Of a DNA stretch of 64,000 nucleotides, positions 1 through 12,130 are shown one piece after another. Numbering within the stretch: the stretch's first letter is position 1; every line of letters starts with the position of its first letter. Origin of the DNA: Apostichopus japonicus (Eukaryota; Echinodermata; Holothuroidea; Aspidochirotida; Stichopodidae); NCBI RefSeq assembly GCF_037975245.1, contig NC_092561.1:5940001-6004000 (forward strand), given 5' to 3'. The position numbers and the translations under genes are program-made. The notes beneath the pieces are model-generated. The model was not told the DNA's origin, searched no databases, and saw only the letters and a list, made by a program, of their open reading frames with translations.

Positions 1-1793
1 ACCGTTTGTAATTTAATATCGCCAAAACAAAAAGAAGCTAAGAAACACTTAAACTAGGCTAAGCCGGTATTCATATGGCAAATGTAGCTAGAAATTATGT
101 TTTAAGTATATAATGATGTTAGATGTTATTATCATTAATGGCGTCTTACAGCCGTTTTGTGTATGTGTGTATATGCAAATATGTGTGTGTGGGTGGAATT
201 ATTATACTTTGGTTTCTTGTTCAAATCCGTTAACATGAAAATCCTCATAATACACTTTTTTTGTTTTGTTTTATCATACCATGGAAACATGTTAATACCT
301 ATAAGAGATTTATGCCTTTAAAATTATTCCGCTCTTGCACGCAAACAGATTATGATTTCCCACACAAAGATTAACATGAATACAACGCTGACGTCAGATT
401 CAGCGGTGTGACACGTCATAGTACTATAATACCAAATGCAAGAGGAAATTTGCGGCCTTCACAGACTTTGAAATTAATGCGAAATGACAATTTTTTTTTT
501 ATTGTTTATGGACGGTCTGTTGCGTATAGAAGTACATTGGTATTGAACAGATGAATCGTGGTGGGGGTGGCAAATTATGGCGGGGGTAGATGGGGTTGGG
601 ATTGGGATAAAAATTGAGTCAGGACAACCAACAATTCGATCTGAACTAATTACATGGACAATTTATGATCAGTGTTTGATTGAAAGTCACAGAACCCAAG
701 GCTTCGACAAGTGAGGCATTGTTCTGGTCTGGGCTCGTAAAACTGTTTCCGTAATCCAATTGCATGCACGTATATTGTCAATGTTTATGTCGTATAAATA
801 ACGCATAGGCTAATATACACGCATATTTACCCAACCTTGTGACGTCAGGGGTTCTTAAGGCACCCACCATAATGATATGCATCATGCAGTCACTGCTGTT
901 GTTTCTCGAGTCAGGAACCAATGCGTGATTGTACTCGGGAGGGGGATGTTGGTGGCTGGGCTTGGGGGCGGGAGGGGAGGGTGGTTTAGTATTGTCTTCC
1001 TAAGCCTCAAAACCTTATCAATGCCAAACATTGTGGCTGTATAATGTTGGTAACACAACGTGATATTACTTAGTAATATTACGTAATATTGTAACACATG
1101 TGAGGAGATAATCAAGATAAGGTATACCTTGAAACCTCCTTTTTTATCATTACTTGACCTTCAAATGTGTCGCTATCATCTTAACACGACTACCTACATC
1201 TTATCATCGGTAAACGTGCTCTGAAAGGGATTCTCATTTGTGAGATGACTCGCCCTTGGAAGGTTATGCTTAGGTTATGAAGTTTCCAAAATGATATAGA
1301 AGCAGCAGCCATGCATGAAAACCTTAAGCGCGGTATATATAGTGTCAAGCGAGATTAATCCCATGCGCGTTGGCGTTATCTATTAACACTCAAAGCTTCA
1401 CAAGGTTATCATTCCGAGATCTAGATCAAAACTTAAAGGAGTCACGAACCTAATCATCAAATTTAATTGTGTGACAGAGTTTATAAGGATATGACCAACT
1501 TCCCCACACAGCTAAAGAAACTTCTTGGTCCGTTTTGGTGAGATTTTTTTACGTTAAAGAATGATTTAAATGAAGGCGTAATTTTAATCTTAAGAATAAG
1601 AAAAAACTGTCTAAATACAGACAACTGTGTGTCCTTCACATCATACTTTAATGCTTTATATCTTTTTTTCCCCTTGTATTTCATGACAAACCCTTTCAAA
1701 CGTCTTTTGCGTAATTTTATCAGCCATGTTGCAATTTGGACTGGAATAACACACTGCTCACTGCTGGTGAGCGAATACAAACTCCGATTTCTG
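1..1793. other. Gene-free stretch, no recognised feature
   Basis: AT-rich sequence with only short open frames on both strands. I see no splice-bounded coding signal, no RNA gene and no repeat structure that I can name. Short G-rich patches occur around 550-600 and 940-985. The open frame at 882-1115 on the minus strand crosses one of these low-complexity patches and is not gene-like. Confidence 0.5.
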
Positions 1794-2112
1794 TATAGTC
1801 AGCCGATACATATAGAGAACACAGTTACTACTGTAAATCTTATAGTTTTGTACCACAGTTAAAACTGGATCGTGCTATAATTAGGTAGCATGTGCTATTA
1901 GGATTACAGTAAGAACTGGGGATATGTGTAATTCCAACAAATGAGTTGTTTGGGATTTGTTGGAATTACAAATATCCTCAGTTCTTACTGTAAACCTAAT
2001 AGCACATGCTACCGATTTATCAGATTTGTCAGCATGACCCAGTACTTACTGTGGTACAAAACTTTAGATTTACAGTAGTTACTGTAATCTCTGTGTGAAT
2101 CGGCTGGTATAG
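1794..2112. mobile_element. Foldback (large inverted repeat) element
   Basis: Two arms of about 145-155 bp are reverse complements of each other around a loop of roughly 12 bp near 1943-1954. Innermost arms are GTAATTCCAACAAAT and ATTTGTTGGAATTAC. Further out, TAGCATGTGCTATTAGG pairs with its complement near 2000, TTTTGTACCACAGT pairs near 2050-2065, and the outer ends CAGCCGAT and ATCGGCTG pair. The right arm has about 15 extra bases near 2010-2030. This is the structure of a foldback or miniature inverted-repeat transposon. It contains no coding capacity. No flanking target-site duplication was clear by eye. Confidence 0.8.
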
Positions 2113-5100
2113 TTGTAATCATATATTTTATCATTATATATGATCGTAGCATTGGAAGAAGATCATCAAAAAGACACTAAAAGTGAAATAAAATGTATCA
2201 AGGAAAATGACTCGAAACTTTCCAAATACTAAATAAAAATACAAAACACGAATGTAAGTTAAAATTAATGAAAAAAAAAGTGTTTAACAAAATCATGTTA
2301 GGTAGAACAATTACATTAGTGCACTGTACATACCTGAGGCTACATCTATACGTTGTAAAGAGTTGATGAAGGCATAGAGTTCTTATTAACATCCTTGTCA
2401 TATTTACGAATTGAATGGGCATACCAGACTAAATCGATAGGCCACTTAAAGGGTTTGACCCGTGTCAAATCATGTGACACAAAGGTTCTATGTAATTAGT
2501 ATGACTAATTGGTATATTCTCTATATCGCTTCCATAGATGAGTAGCCACTCCAACGGTGTATTAAACTGCAGGGGCATGTCACCGAGATTTTGTTTTCGG
2601 AGAAATAAGTTTGGTTAGATACAGTATAGCATATTATATATTAATGCTGAAGTTTTACGTATCTTCTTGATACGAAAATCGAACTTTAAGCCTCGCATAT
2701 GAAAATGGAAGGCCTAATAAATGACTCGTCCCATTTAGACTATTTTCCTTGAAATAATATATCATTATTATCGTATTGTTCTTCAACCGCGCTAATGACA
2801 GCCATCATTCGGTCGTTGCAATATCATACAATCTTATTTTATCATGAAATGAAAAATTTAAACTTTGAAACACAAAGCTCATTCTCTTTAACGAATTATT
2901 CTTTGGATTCGTTTCATGAAAACAGGCAATTAACAACAAACAAATCTTAAGAAGTAATCGTCGAAAATTTCCGCTCTATATTTTGCTGCATGGTGATCGG
3001 CCGTGGTATGGACATTAGCTAAATAATCACTCATTAGCCAAAATATGAAAAAAGAGTTGAAAACAAGCTCATGGCCGCTTGAGCTCGTTATTCAAGCCCA
3101 AGGTGATAAATATACCAGAACGTAAGAAAAACTCTCAACATCTGCTCTCATTTTCAATACTTATTCAGGGTTGCTGTATGTGTTACTACATATTATTGTT
3201 ACTATATGTGTTATAATAATTATAATTATTATTGTAATTTATATATATAAATATACAAGCATGTGTTTTAGTCTTGTTTTTAAGCATTGTATGGTTTCTT
3301 TTGATTCTGTTTTCTACCTTCGTTCTTGAAAATGCTATGCATTGAAAGTGTTTGCCTAGAATCATTGAGTGTATATGCCTTGTGTAAAAAAACCAAGCTT
3401 TGTCTTGTACATTTTTACGCAACCCAGAGCGCAACTTTTATCTTTCCTGGTTGAGCTGTGGCATTGGTGTCACTAGCTCGCGTATACTCTCAGGTACATC
3501 TTTAAATTATAGCATTCTGTAATAATGATACGTTGGCTTATACTGTGCAAAGTTGCCGTTGCAGGAAGCAACACATCAACAAAGTCCGTTACTTTTCCGT
3601 TAGCGGTTAAATTATGTAGACTGTATACTGCAGCTGTTTACTTAATACACTGATTCAGTTAGTCCCATTAATTGCTTATTCACATAAACATTTAGATTAT
3701 CCGCTCTTAGCCGGATATTTGCCTGGAAATGAATGTTCTGTCGTCAGTTAACGTTAAGCTCAGTTCAAGGCCAAACTTTGTTTAAAACCTCTACTTTTTT
3801 CTTTCTGATTCCTTAGTCTAACCCTTCTGGTGAATGAATTTATGCAGTTGCTTTGCCGTATATTACGAATTTCCTTGCTATCGTTGACAGTTTCTGAGGG
3901 GAAATGAACCTCTTTCAATCTTGCATACTATAACGCGACTACTGTAGTAGGTCAAATGGCGATATCGGACTCTGAAAGGTAGCCAGTATGAACCGTGTGT
4001 GAAATATGTCCAGGGAAATTATAGATAAGAAAGATATTCATCAATTCTTATTTCAGTCTTTTGAGGAAATCTGGGATTGCCTAAGTCTTTAATTATTCCA
4101 ACTTTATCAAACTCTTGAAGAATCTGCCAATGCTAGCTGAAGGTCAACAACCTGGAAATATAGGATTAAAAATTGAGGCACGAGGCTTTGGTTATTAAGA
4201 TCCTAGAAGACAATAAAAACAGTATTGCTCTTAGCGAGAGAATAAAAAAAAATATACTAAAGCAAAGTAAAATAACAGTCAATAAAAACATGGCTTAAAA
4301 ATGGTCTACAATATACCAACCTGGATTGTTTAATGTTGGTCAATTTGGAAACTTTATATTTAATATGTTTATGTGTTGTGTCATCACAATTTTCATTCTC
4401 TTTATATATGTGCTCAGGTGTAATCATGTGATTAAATCAAAGGATTTATGAACTTAAAGCTGCCTCTCAACATTAGATGATATAGATAACAACCATGGAC
4501 ACTATTCACCCTTACCACTCCCCGATAATCAATCTTTCTATCAGTTCCAAAAGAGATAAATCTTAGATTTGTGGTGAAACAAAGCATGTTGAAGGATACA
4601 TTTCCTCAACTTCTGACGACATAGCGCCAGAAAGAGGTATAATGTTTTACATTTATTTATTTTTTACATTTATATTAGATTCCAAACACACATTGTTCGC
4701 GATGACTGTAGTAGTTAACCACCGTATGCTTATTACATTTATACTTATGATAATACTTTCGTTGTGGTAAGTTAGTTTTTGCAAAGTTTCCAGTTTTTAT
4801 ACCGATGACAATGTACGTTAATGAATAAAGTAAAGCAAAAATTCTCCTAACGTGGCTTTGTTGAATCTAGCCAGACTTGCTCACACGTCTTCCCTCTTTG
4901 TTTGAAATGAACATCAAATCATATTATATATTTATAAAGTAGAAAATAATTTTCTTTTGGATACCGGTGATATGGTCGAGGTAAATGAACCAGATGTTTT
5001 TAATGTCACATGTAAGAGCTATGATCATAAAAAAGACAACCATTCATATTACTCTTTTCAATGCGGCAATAATAATATTAGAGCATTGAATAAACTAATA

Positions 5101-6469
5101 TATGGATTTAAACAGTTGAATGAAACGATGTCTATGCCTTATAGGCTATAGTTATATTAACAATACTCCGCACGATCTAAGTAACTTTTTGCAGTGAAGT
5201 AATGGAAAGCAACGTGCATTTATATTCATATTTATTATAAGAAAAGATAAACCTTGCGGTTGCCCATGAACCCCTCCCCCTAATAAACAAACAAACAAAT
5301 TGAATTTAAATACAATATATTCAGTTTTGCTGCAAACCATTCCAACTAACACAAATGATACATTAATCCATAAAGTTTAATATAAAAGTAGTCACCGTTC
5401 TGTGCTTTATATTTGTATGGGAATAAGATCGTTAACTTCTTTAGGGCCCAGTTTCGTGTAGGCACATCTTCAAGCTCTTCGAATGTATAGTAACAAGCTT
5501 CCACTTAAGGACGCCATGGCGAAATTCTGGTTGCCATGGCGATCGATAATTTGGCGATGTCATTCGAGCTGTGAATCGTGAGTAACGTAAAGTGTCGATT
5601 GGAGGAATTTTCTTTGCAAGTTATTAAGTGTTGTCAGTAAATCATGCCAGTTGTACAACACAGTAATATAAGATGTTATAAGAAAGGGAGAACACTCCAG
5701 GGACGATACAGATGTCCGTTTGGTTAATGATATGGTGCAAATCATATTTCTGTCGCCATTTTCACATCGAAGTTACTGGAATAATGCGTCATTCAACTTG
5801 TGTCATTAAAACAACATTGGTAACTGAGAGTCCTCCCAAGGTATATTCCATGGAAATGAGTAATTCAAAGTCGTCAGGGAGAAATAAAAGTTCCTTGTTT
5901 TTTCTTTGTTTTTGTAACCGCGAAGCCATGTTGTAGGTACTTGTAGTTGCAATTTGGAGACTATTATATAACCTGATTAAAAAAAATGATTCTAAAAGTG
6001 GCGTCTCAGGGTGTACTTTAATTGATCAATTTACTGTAATTTGATTTGTTTGTGAATGACTTATCACTGCGATAATGTCCGATTGTTTAAAGTTATAAGT
6101 TGGGTATTGTTGTTATAACGACTGATTACAATGATAGTTAATGAATGAACGAAGTCAATTTCTCTAGGTTTATAAACATTATTAACGTTATTTATAAGGC
6201 ACGCCAAGATGTGATTAAACATTGGTATGTCTTACATCCAAATTGTTAACACATGAGATACCTTTATGTTAAAATATTATAAACTGTACAACCTCTTGAC
6301 TTGCTGTTGATTTCACATTCGAGCTAGTCGTGCCTTTAGAGTTGGTAAACTATACTTAAAATGTATCGCAACCATTTCTGTTTATTGCATTTTATTGTAA
6401 ATGTGTAATGTGTTGTGTTGTGTTGTTCCACGTGGGGAGGGAGATGAGGTTCGGGAGAGGCCCCCGATA
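2113..6469. other. Gene-free stretch, no recognised feature
   Basis: AT-rich sequence with scattered short ORFs that lack coding character. Many annotated-looking frames begin at non-ATG codons or run through AT repeats. I see no exon with convincing splice sites, no RNA gene and no tandem array. The frame at 4957-5151 (64 codons) has no family resemblance. Confidence 0.45.
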
Positions 6470-6780
6470 CTCGATGGCTCGTACATGTCCATGTCTTGTA
6501 ACACATGTTTCACATGTTACGAACACAAAGTAGTAATTACTTATGCACGGTTGTGGGACATGAACAGTAGTTGCTGTACCAACCATTCAGTGCAAGTTAT
6601 TAATATGCGATTCTAAAATGAAGTCGTATCTAGTCGTTTTATGCTATAAGTAGGCCTATGGATAAACCCGAACATGGCCTTTCTTCGTTCTCGGCAAGAC
6701 GAATTGGCGTAATTTAAAGAGAGGTGTGAACTGGAATCAAGCGGTACCGTACCTCCTTACTTCAAACACACAGCTAGTAC
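6470..6780 (-). mobile_element. Dispersed inverted-repeat element, family A, minus-oriented copy
   Basis: Read on the minus strand this segment matches 9230-9540 over about 300 bp: the block beginning GCTTGATTCCAGTTCAC, then AAATTACGCCAATTCGTC, then AGCATAAAACGACTAGATAC, then CCCACAACCGTGCA and TACTTTGTGTTCGTAACA. The terminal part has a short inverted repeat (AGCTGGTAC...GTTCATGTCC and its complement) typical of a miniature DNA transposon. It carries no ORF. The same core recurs at 6781-6935, 9026-9225, 54660-54870 and 60045-60290. Confidence 0.7.
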
Positions 6781-6935
6781 ATTAACTACTGGTGCCACTT
6801 GTAACACGTGTTACCACAGTTCATATCCCACAACCGTTCATAAGTAATTACTACTTTGTGTTCGTAACACGGTGACTTGTGTTACAGGTGACATCAGTAG
6901 TTACTGTACTAGCTATGAGTATCGGCTGGGAGAAG
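6781..6935 (+). mobile_element. Dispersed inverted-repeat element, family A, short copy
   Basis: A plus-oriented partial copy of the same family lies head to head with the minus copy just upstream. The core TAATTACTACTTTGTGTTCG followed by AACACGGTGACTTGTGTTAC is shared, with the internal inverted repeat GTAACAC/GTGTTAC. The right end near 6895-6915 is the complement of the family's left terminal motif AGCTAGTACAGTAACTACTG. Confidence 0.6.
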
Positions 6936-9025
6936 ACAGATTTGGTTATGAAATATTAGTTCGCAATAATTCCAGTAAAGGACCTAGTACCAAGACGTAT
7001 CCGTTTTTCAACCACAAATCTTCGAGAATGACCATCATTCATATGCAGACGGCCAGTTTATGTGCGCAGAAAGTCTTAAGATATTAAAAGGAAAAACAAG
7101 CGGAAGCTCTCTCGCTAGAATGACTTAACAATATCATCGGTCAAGGACGAGAATTCTATACTACTAGTTAATGCTAATCCCCGTTTTCATTGTAAAGAAA
7201 CCAACGAAAAAATCGTTAATAGGAAACACCTGTTATTAATAGAAATCGATTACATGTTATGAACACGAATAAAGTTTTCAATGTTGTTTAACATCTACAA
7301 GTCCACCTGGTAAATAATAACAACATTCACTGCTATTTCTTTTGGTACATCGGTGTTTTTAAAGCGCAAAGCATTTGGCGGTCACATATGCTATACCAAT
7401 ATCCTATAACTGAGCATTTCTATAGTCAAGCCAAAAATAATATGGTTATCTTTAATTTGCAAGTGATCATTTGTTAACACAAAATACTACTAAACGTTGA
7501 AAATAACCGTCATATACTGTTGAGATGTAGTTTATAATTAATCAAACAGTGAGCTAAGGTGGAAAACAACTAAATAGATTCCACATATAGATATTGTAAT
7601 TGTATTAACTTTCATTAAAATGTCTTTTGCGATACCCATTACCGTATAATTGGACGCATACGTGCTCCGTATATAACGACTTCATTGCTGTCGCGAGGAC
7701 TATGGGATGTTTTTTTGTTTTAATATAATGAGTTCCTTGTGTATTGCTGATAATCCATGAGTTTTTCACCTTAAAAGTGCATATAACATTTCCTTCACCT
7801 TTTTTTATCTCTTGGATGGAATCCCCTGAGCAGATTTCAACTTTCCCCTTGGTTTAATCATACTCAGACGGTTTCTCCCCCAAAACCATTAAAAGTCCCA
7901 AGTTACCCAGCTAACGAAGACTGTCTAATTATGAAGGCAAATTTCACTAATCATTGTCAGCGAATTGTCTTGGGTAATTGCAGGTTAAAGAGGCTGTCCT
8001 CATGACTTGCCAATCGAAAAAGTAACATGCAAGGACAACGTGTGGTAAGCACGTATGTGTGACTTAGACGGGAAACTAATGACCAATTTGAATCTTTATC
8101 AAATGACTGTCACGTTCATAACGAAAATATCGAAATTGTTTACCCAGAAGCGACACAATTGAAATCTTTCGCATGAGACCTTGTAGAGGTATTTCGAATC
8201 TCGACGTCATTTCATTTCTTTTCTAAAGAAAATGCAAATAACCTCAAGCATATCACGCAGCTAGCATAAAGATCAATTGAAAACTTATATTGGAAAGGTG
8301 ATTAAATTTTGTTTATATTTGTAGAAAGTCAATAGCAGAAAAAAACAATAAGAATTTGGAAAAATCATTGTTAACTATTATTTCATAGATACTCAACATG
8401 ATTGTGTATAGTTCATGAAATCTATAAACGTATTGTGTTGGATGTTCATGTGGTATAGAGGATTTGAAGCCATATGATGCGAGTCATCATTCTGTGGCAT
8501 TAATTAAAACTTAAATTAATGAAATGAAATGCTCTACTACACAGACTCAAAACAGAGTAAACAGAATGATTGGGTATTAAAGTCCATGTTTTGTCACTTG
8601 TTTTGTAATTATCCATGGTCTATTGGCAATGTTTCGCGAGTCCAGACCTTTTTGTTTGCACACTCCTTGCAAAAGAGTTACAGTCTGTAGAAAGGTCAGA
8701 AGGGTAACTCTTAAGAATCGTCCGATTCATCTTCAGTAGACCTACCGCATTTAATGTGTAACATGTCACTGTTAACACTCGACGTCTCGATTTCCATATA
8801 GTCATGTCATCTAAATGATATTTCACAATGTGTCTCTGTAAACGATTCCAGACACGGAAACAACTTTGAACAAAAAACAGGAAACATTTTACACTATCAG
8901 AAGGTATAAGAATCTTTATGACATATATAACATCTGATTGGTAAATAGTTCATACAACATGTTTTTTATATCATTATGTCGAGTCTACTAACAGACGTTA
9001 CAGAACGACATGATACAGCCGATGC
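6936..9025. other. Gene-free stretch, no recognised feature
   Basis: AT-rich sequence without a recognisable gene, tandem repeat or RNA gene. The minus-strand frame at 8620-8826 has no family resemblance and no supporting splice signals that I can identify. Confidence 0.45.
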
Positions 9026-9545
9026 TCATAGCTGGTACAGCAACTACTATTCATGTCCCACAACCGTGCATCAATAATTACTACTTTGAGTTCGGTAACA
9101 AGGTAACATGTGTTGCAGATGGCACTGTAACAACTGCAGAGGTGTTAACTTGTTCCCATGAAAGACAAAGAACTGCGCGACTGTACAAGGTGTCAATGAA
9201 GATGAGAATGCCTACGAGATGAAGTGAAGGAGATACGGTGCCGCTTGATTCCAGTTCACGCCTCTCTTTAAATTACGCCAATTCGTCATGCCGAGAACGA
9301 AGAGAGGCCATGTTAGGGTGTAACCATAGGTCTACTTATAGCATAAAACGACTAGATACGACTTCCTTTTAGAATCGCCTTTTAAAGAACTCGCACTCAA
9401 TGGTTGGTAAAGCAAGTACTGTTCATGTACCACAACCGTGCACCAGTAATCACAACTTTGTGTTCGTAACACGGTAACTCATGCTACAGGACATGAACTG
9501 TAGTATTTGTACCAGCTATGAGGATCGAGTGCATGATAAGGGCAC
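9026..9545 (+). mobile_element. Dispersed inverted-repeat element, family A, composite copy
   Basis: Two terminal-type modules (9026-9225 and about 9395-9520) flank a 150-bp body (9230-9380). The second module begins near the motif GTACTGTTCATGTACCACAA and ends GGACATGAACTGTAG...TACCAGCT, giving a terminal inverted repeat of about 28 bp to the family start AGCTGGTACAGCAACTACT. Body and second module match the reverse complement of 6470-6780. There is no coding potential. It is most likely a non-autonomous DNA transposon, with the autonomous partner not visible here. Confidence 0.7.
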
Positions 9546-11884
9546 ATTTTACGTGGTATATTTCAGTGCAGGTATAAAACTGTTAATATGTAACAAAATA
9601 ATTACTCCGGCGACGACCTAGGCCTCAAACGTGTGTTCATTGTTTGTTGACGTAATACTTTGTTAGTCCAAGGTTAGTTATACTTACTTTTTGTAATTTA
9701 TGCAAAGGTATAGTATACGCTGATGAATTAAGGGCGAAGTTTATTATATCAATAACAAGGTACAATGTTGTGTATTCTGAAGGAAGAGCCATGGCCTCAA
9801 CATCAACATCATAATCATTTAGCTAGCTATACTGCGGTACAGTGTCAGTTTCATGTCCATGACCGAATTATACTCGTCTCATGCCAGGAACGATGTTGCA
9901 TATTTCCACTAACGAACAATATAATATTACAATCAGGTCATTCTTGAAATTAAACACTAGTTACCCACGAAGAAAACTTATAGCGAATTTAAGTTGTCCC
10001 TATTTCATCCGATATGATTATTTCGCACACTGCTAATGAAAATGTTTAATCCTGTAGTCAAATCTAATAGGAAATACCAGTATGAACCAGTATAGATAAA
10101 GTACAAAACGTGTTTATAAGGCAATATTTTACATCGGCGTGAGATAGCAAAGGTCATTGGACTAAAAGTAAACATCGAAAAGCGTGAACGATAGAATAAA
10201 TATTGCAAAAGAGGGATTGTTTGACAAGATCAAAGGAGACCAAAATAAAACTCTACTTTTCGGTTTCCTTTGATTGAAATCGTAAATATTCAGACAAGAA
10301 CCATATGCCATAAACGTCGAAAAGCATTAAACTGATAACTTAGCTGAATTATAGAAAGAAAAGGGGAAGTCCCTTTTCAAGTACAATCATTTCTACATCT
10401 TTGTCGGTTTAATTTTGTTCTTCATTTTGATGCTTAGTAGTCACAGGAAAGTCAACATTCACAGATACAAACAGATGGCATTTATATATCTACTTTGATA
10501 AATGTTTAGGAAACGTGTTAATTATTAAGTGTAATCCTCTGATGTCTTTATTTAGTTTTTCGTTCCTATGACTTTCTTATCTGTTACGTACGAAATTTTC
10601 ATTTGAATTATGTTGTTTACATTGTGTCAGAATGAAGAGTAAACCATTAAGGGGGCGATAGAACGCGAATTGCAATAATACGATTAAGTTTCTTCACTTG
10701 GTTTTTTTAATTAATGGAAAAAATATATTGCGTACCTGACCAGAACCAACACATATGTCACATACACATTTCGGTTGTCAGGGCAAGTAACAGGATACTT
10801 TGAGCAAAGAAAAAATGCTGCGCCGTGATCTTATACCTGTCATCACATATAATTGCACAATCTGGATTCATCTTACATATTATACATAAATATTCATATC
10901 AGTAATAAATTATCGTAACCGAGAAAACAAAAATGTCAAACCGAGGCAGGACCAACTAAATTGTTTTCCTTTGGCTGAGTTTTATAGTGTCAGAGTTTGT
11001 AAAATAATAGTTCTCATCTTATTTTATTTCTATGAAAATGCTAAACAATTTTTTTGCAGTGCCATCTAACTAGCCAATTGTATATCTCAATATGTGCTAT
11101 CTCTCTCCACCTCTCTCTCTCTCGCTCTCTCTTGAATAAGAGTCTACATTGCTGGTACTTTAAATGTGTCTTCTTCCGTTACGTCCTTGCTTAATAATGA
11201 GCCACTTAATGGTACTATAGTTAAAGGTGATTGTGAATTATGCACGTGCACAAGAGAGCGTGTGCTTTCCACACCTTAAGTGTTATAAGCGTCATATGGT
11301 TTATGTTATCGTTCTTAGAGATACTTGACGGCTGTATCTCTATCAGAAAATTGCAATCTCAAAGATCAGTAATATTCGAATCAGAGCGATGCTTTGCAGC
11401 ATTGGTTTGCCTAATTAGCGAGACATGTTGTGTAAATATAATCAGTGATAGTGCAAACAATCATACCTGATCAAATCAGCTCATGTTGTTTATGTTTCAA
11501 CGAAGAAATATCTTATCTGCAGTCCTACAAAATCTATTAATATAAACGTTAACAGAAGCAGTGAAAGACTGTTTGACAAGATAATTAATGTAGTGTAGTA
11601 ATCAAAATATTGTAATCTAAATATTCGCCCATCCTCATATTTTTTACTTACAGAATATCAAAAATAAAAAAAATCACAACGCCTTTAATAGTTTTGGTAC
11701 TTCTGCTGGTGTAACGTATCAAACATATATTTGTATTTTATGTCACTTTGAAGTTGAGATGTGCTCTAATGAAGGTTGAGGCCAATAGCGGGGGCAGTAA
11801 TTACGGCTTCCGACCCTTTCAGTGTATATTATGGTTGTGTCTTACGGAGACAATTCGTCACGTTTGTCGTAATATTTGAGCACG
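9546..11884. other. Gene-free stretch, no recognised feature
   Basis: AT-rich sequence with a short CT-rich tract at about 11099-11131. No exon, RNA gene or mobile element was recognised. Confidence 0.45.
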
Positions 11885-12130
11885 TATTAAGTAGTTCAAC
11901 CAGAAAGGTATCATTCTGTATTTGGTGAACAGATGTGTATTGTTGTGTCACAATTGACTTTCATGTCCTTGGCATGAAAGTGTATCGCATACTAATGTAT
12001 ATTCGTACATAGGCAAGCTCTATTCATTACAAATGAAGTGATAGAACCTTATTATAACTTTTAAATGGTGTGTCCTCATTGACACAATTTGAACTCTTCT
12101 CTTTCACTGAAATTCACTTTTCACGCCTTA
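11885..12130. repeat. Anonymous duplicated repeat, copy 1
   Basis: This segment is similar, in the same orientation, to 16874-17115. Shared stretches include TGGTGAACAGATGTGTATTG, CTTTCATGTCCTTGGCATGA, AATGTATATTCGTACATAGG and GATAGAACCTTATTATAACT. Similarity is interrupted by small insertions in the second copy, and weaker resemblance continues for about 150 bp more. It is non-coding, so it is either an old dispersed repeat or a local duplication. Confidence 0.75.
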
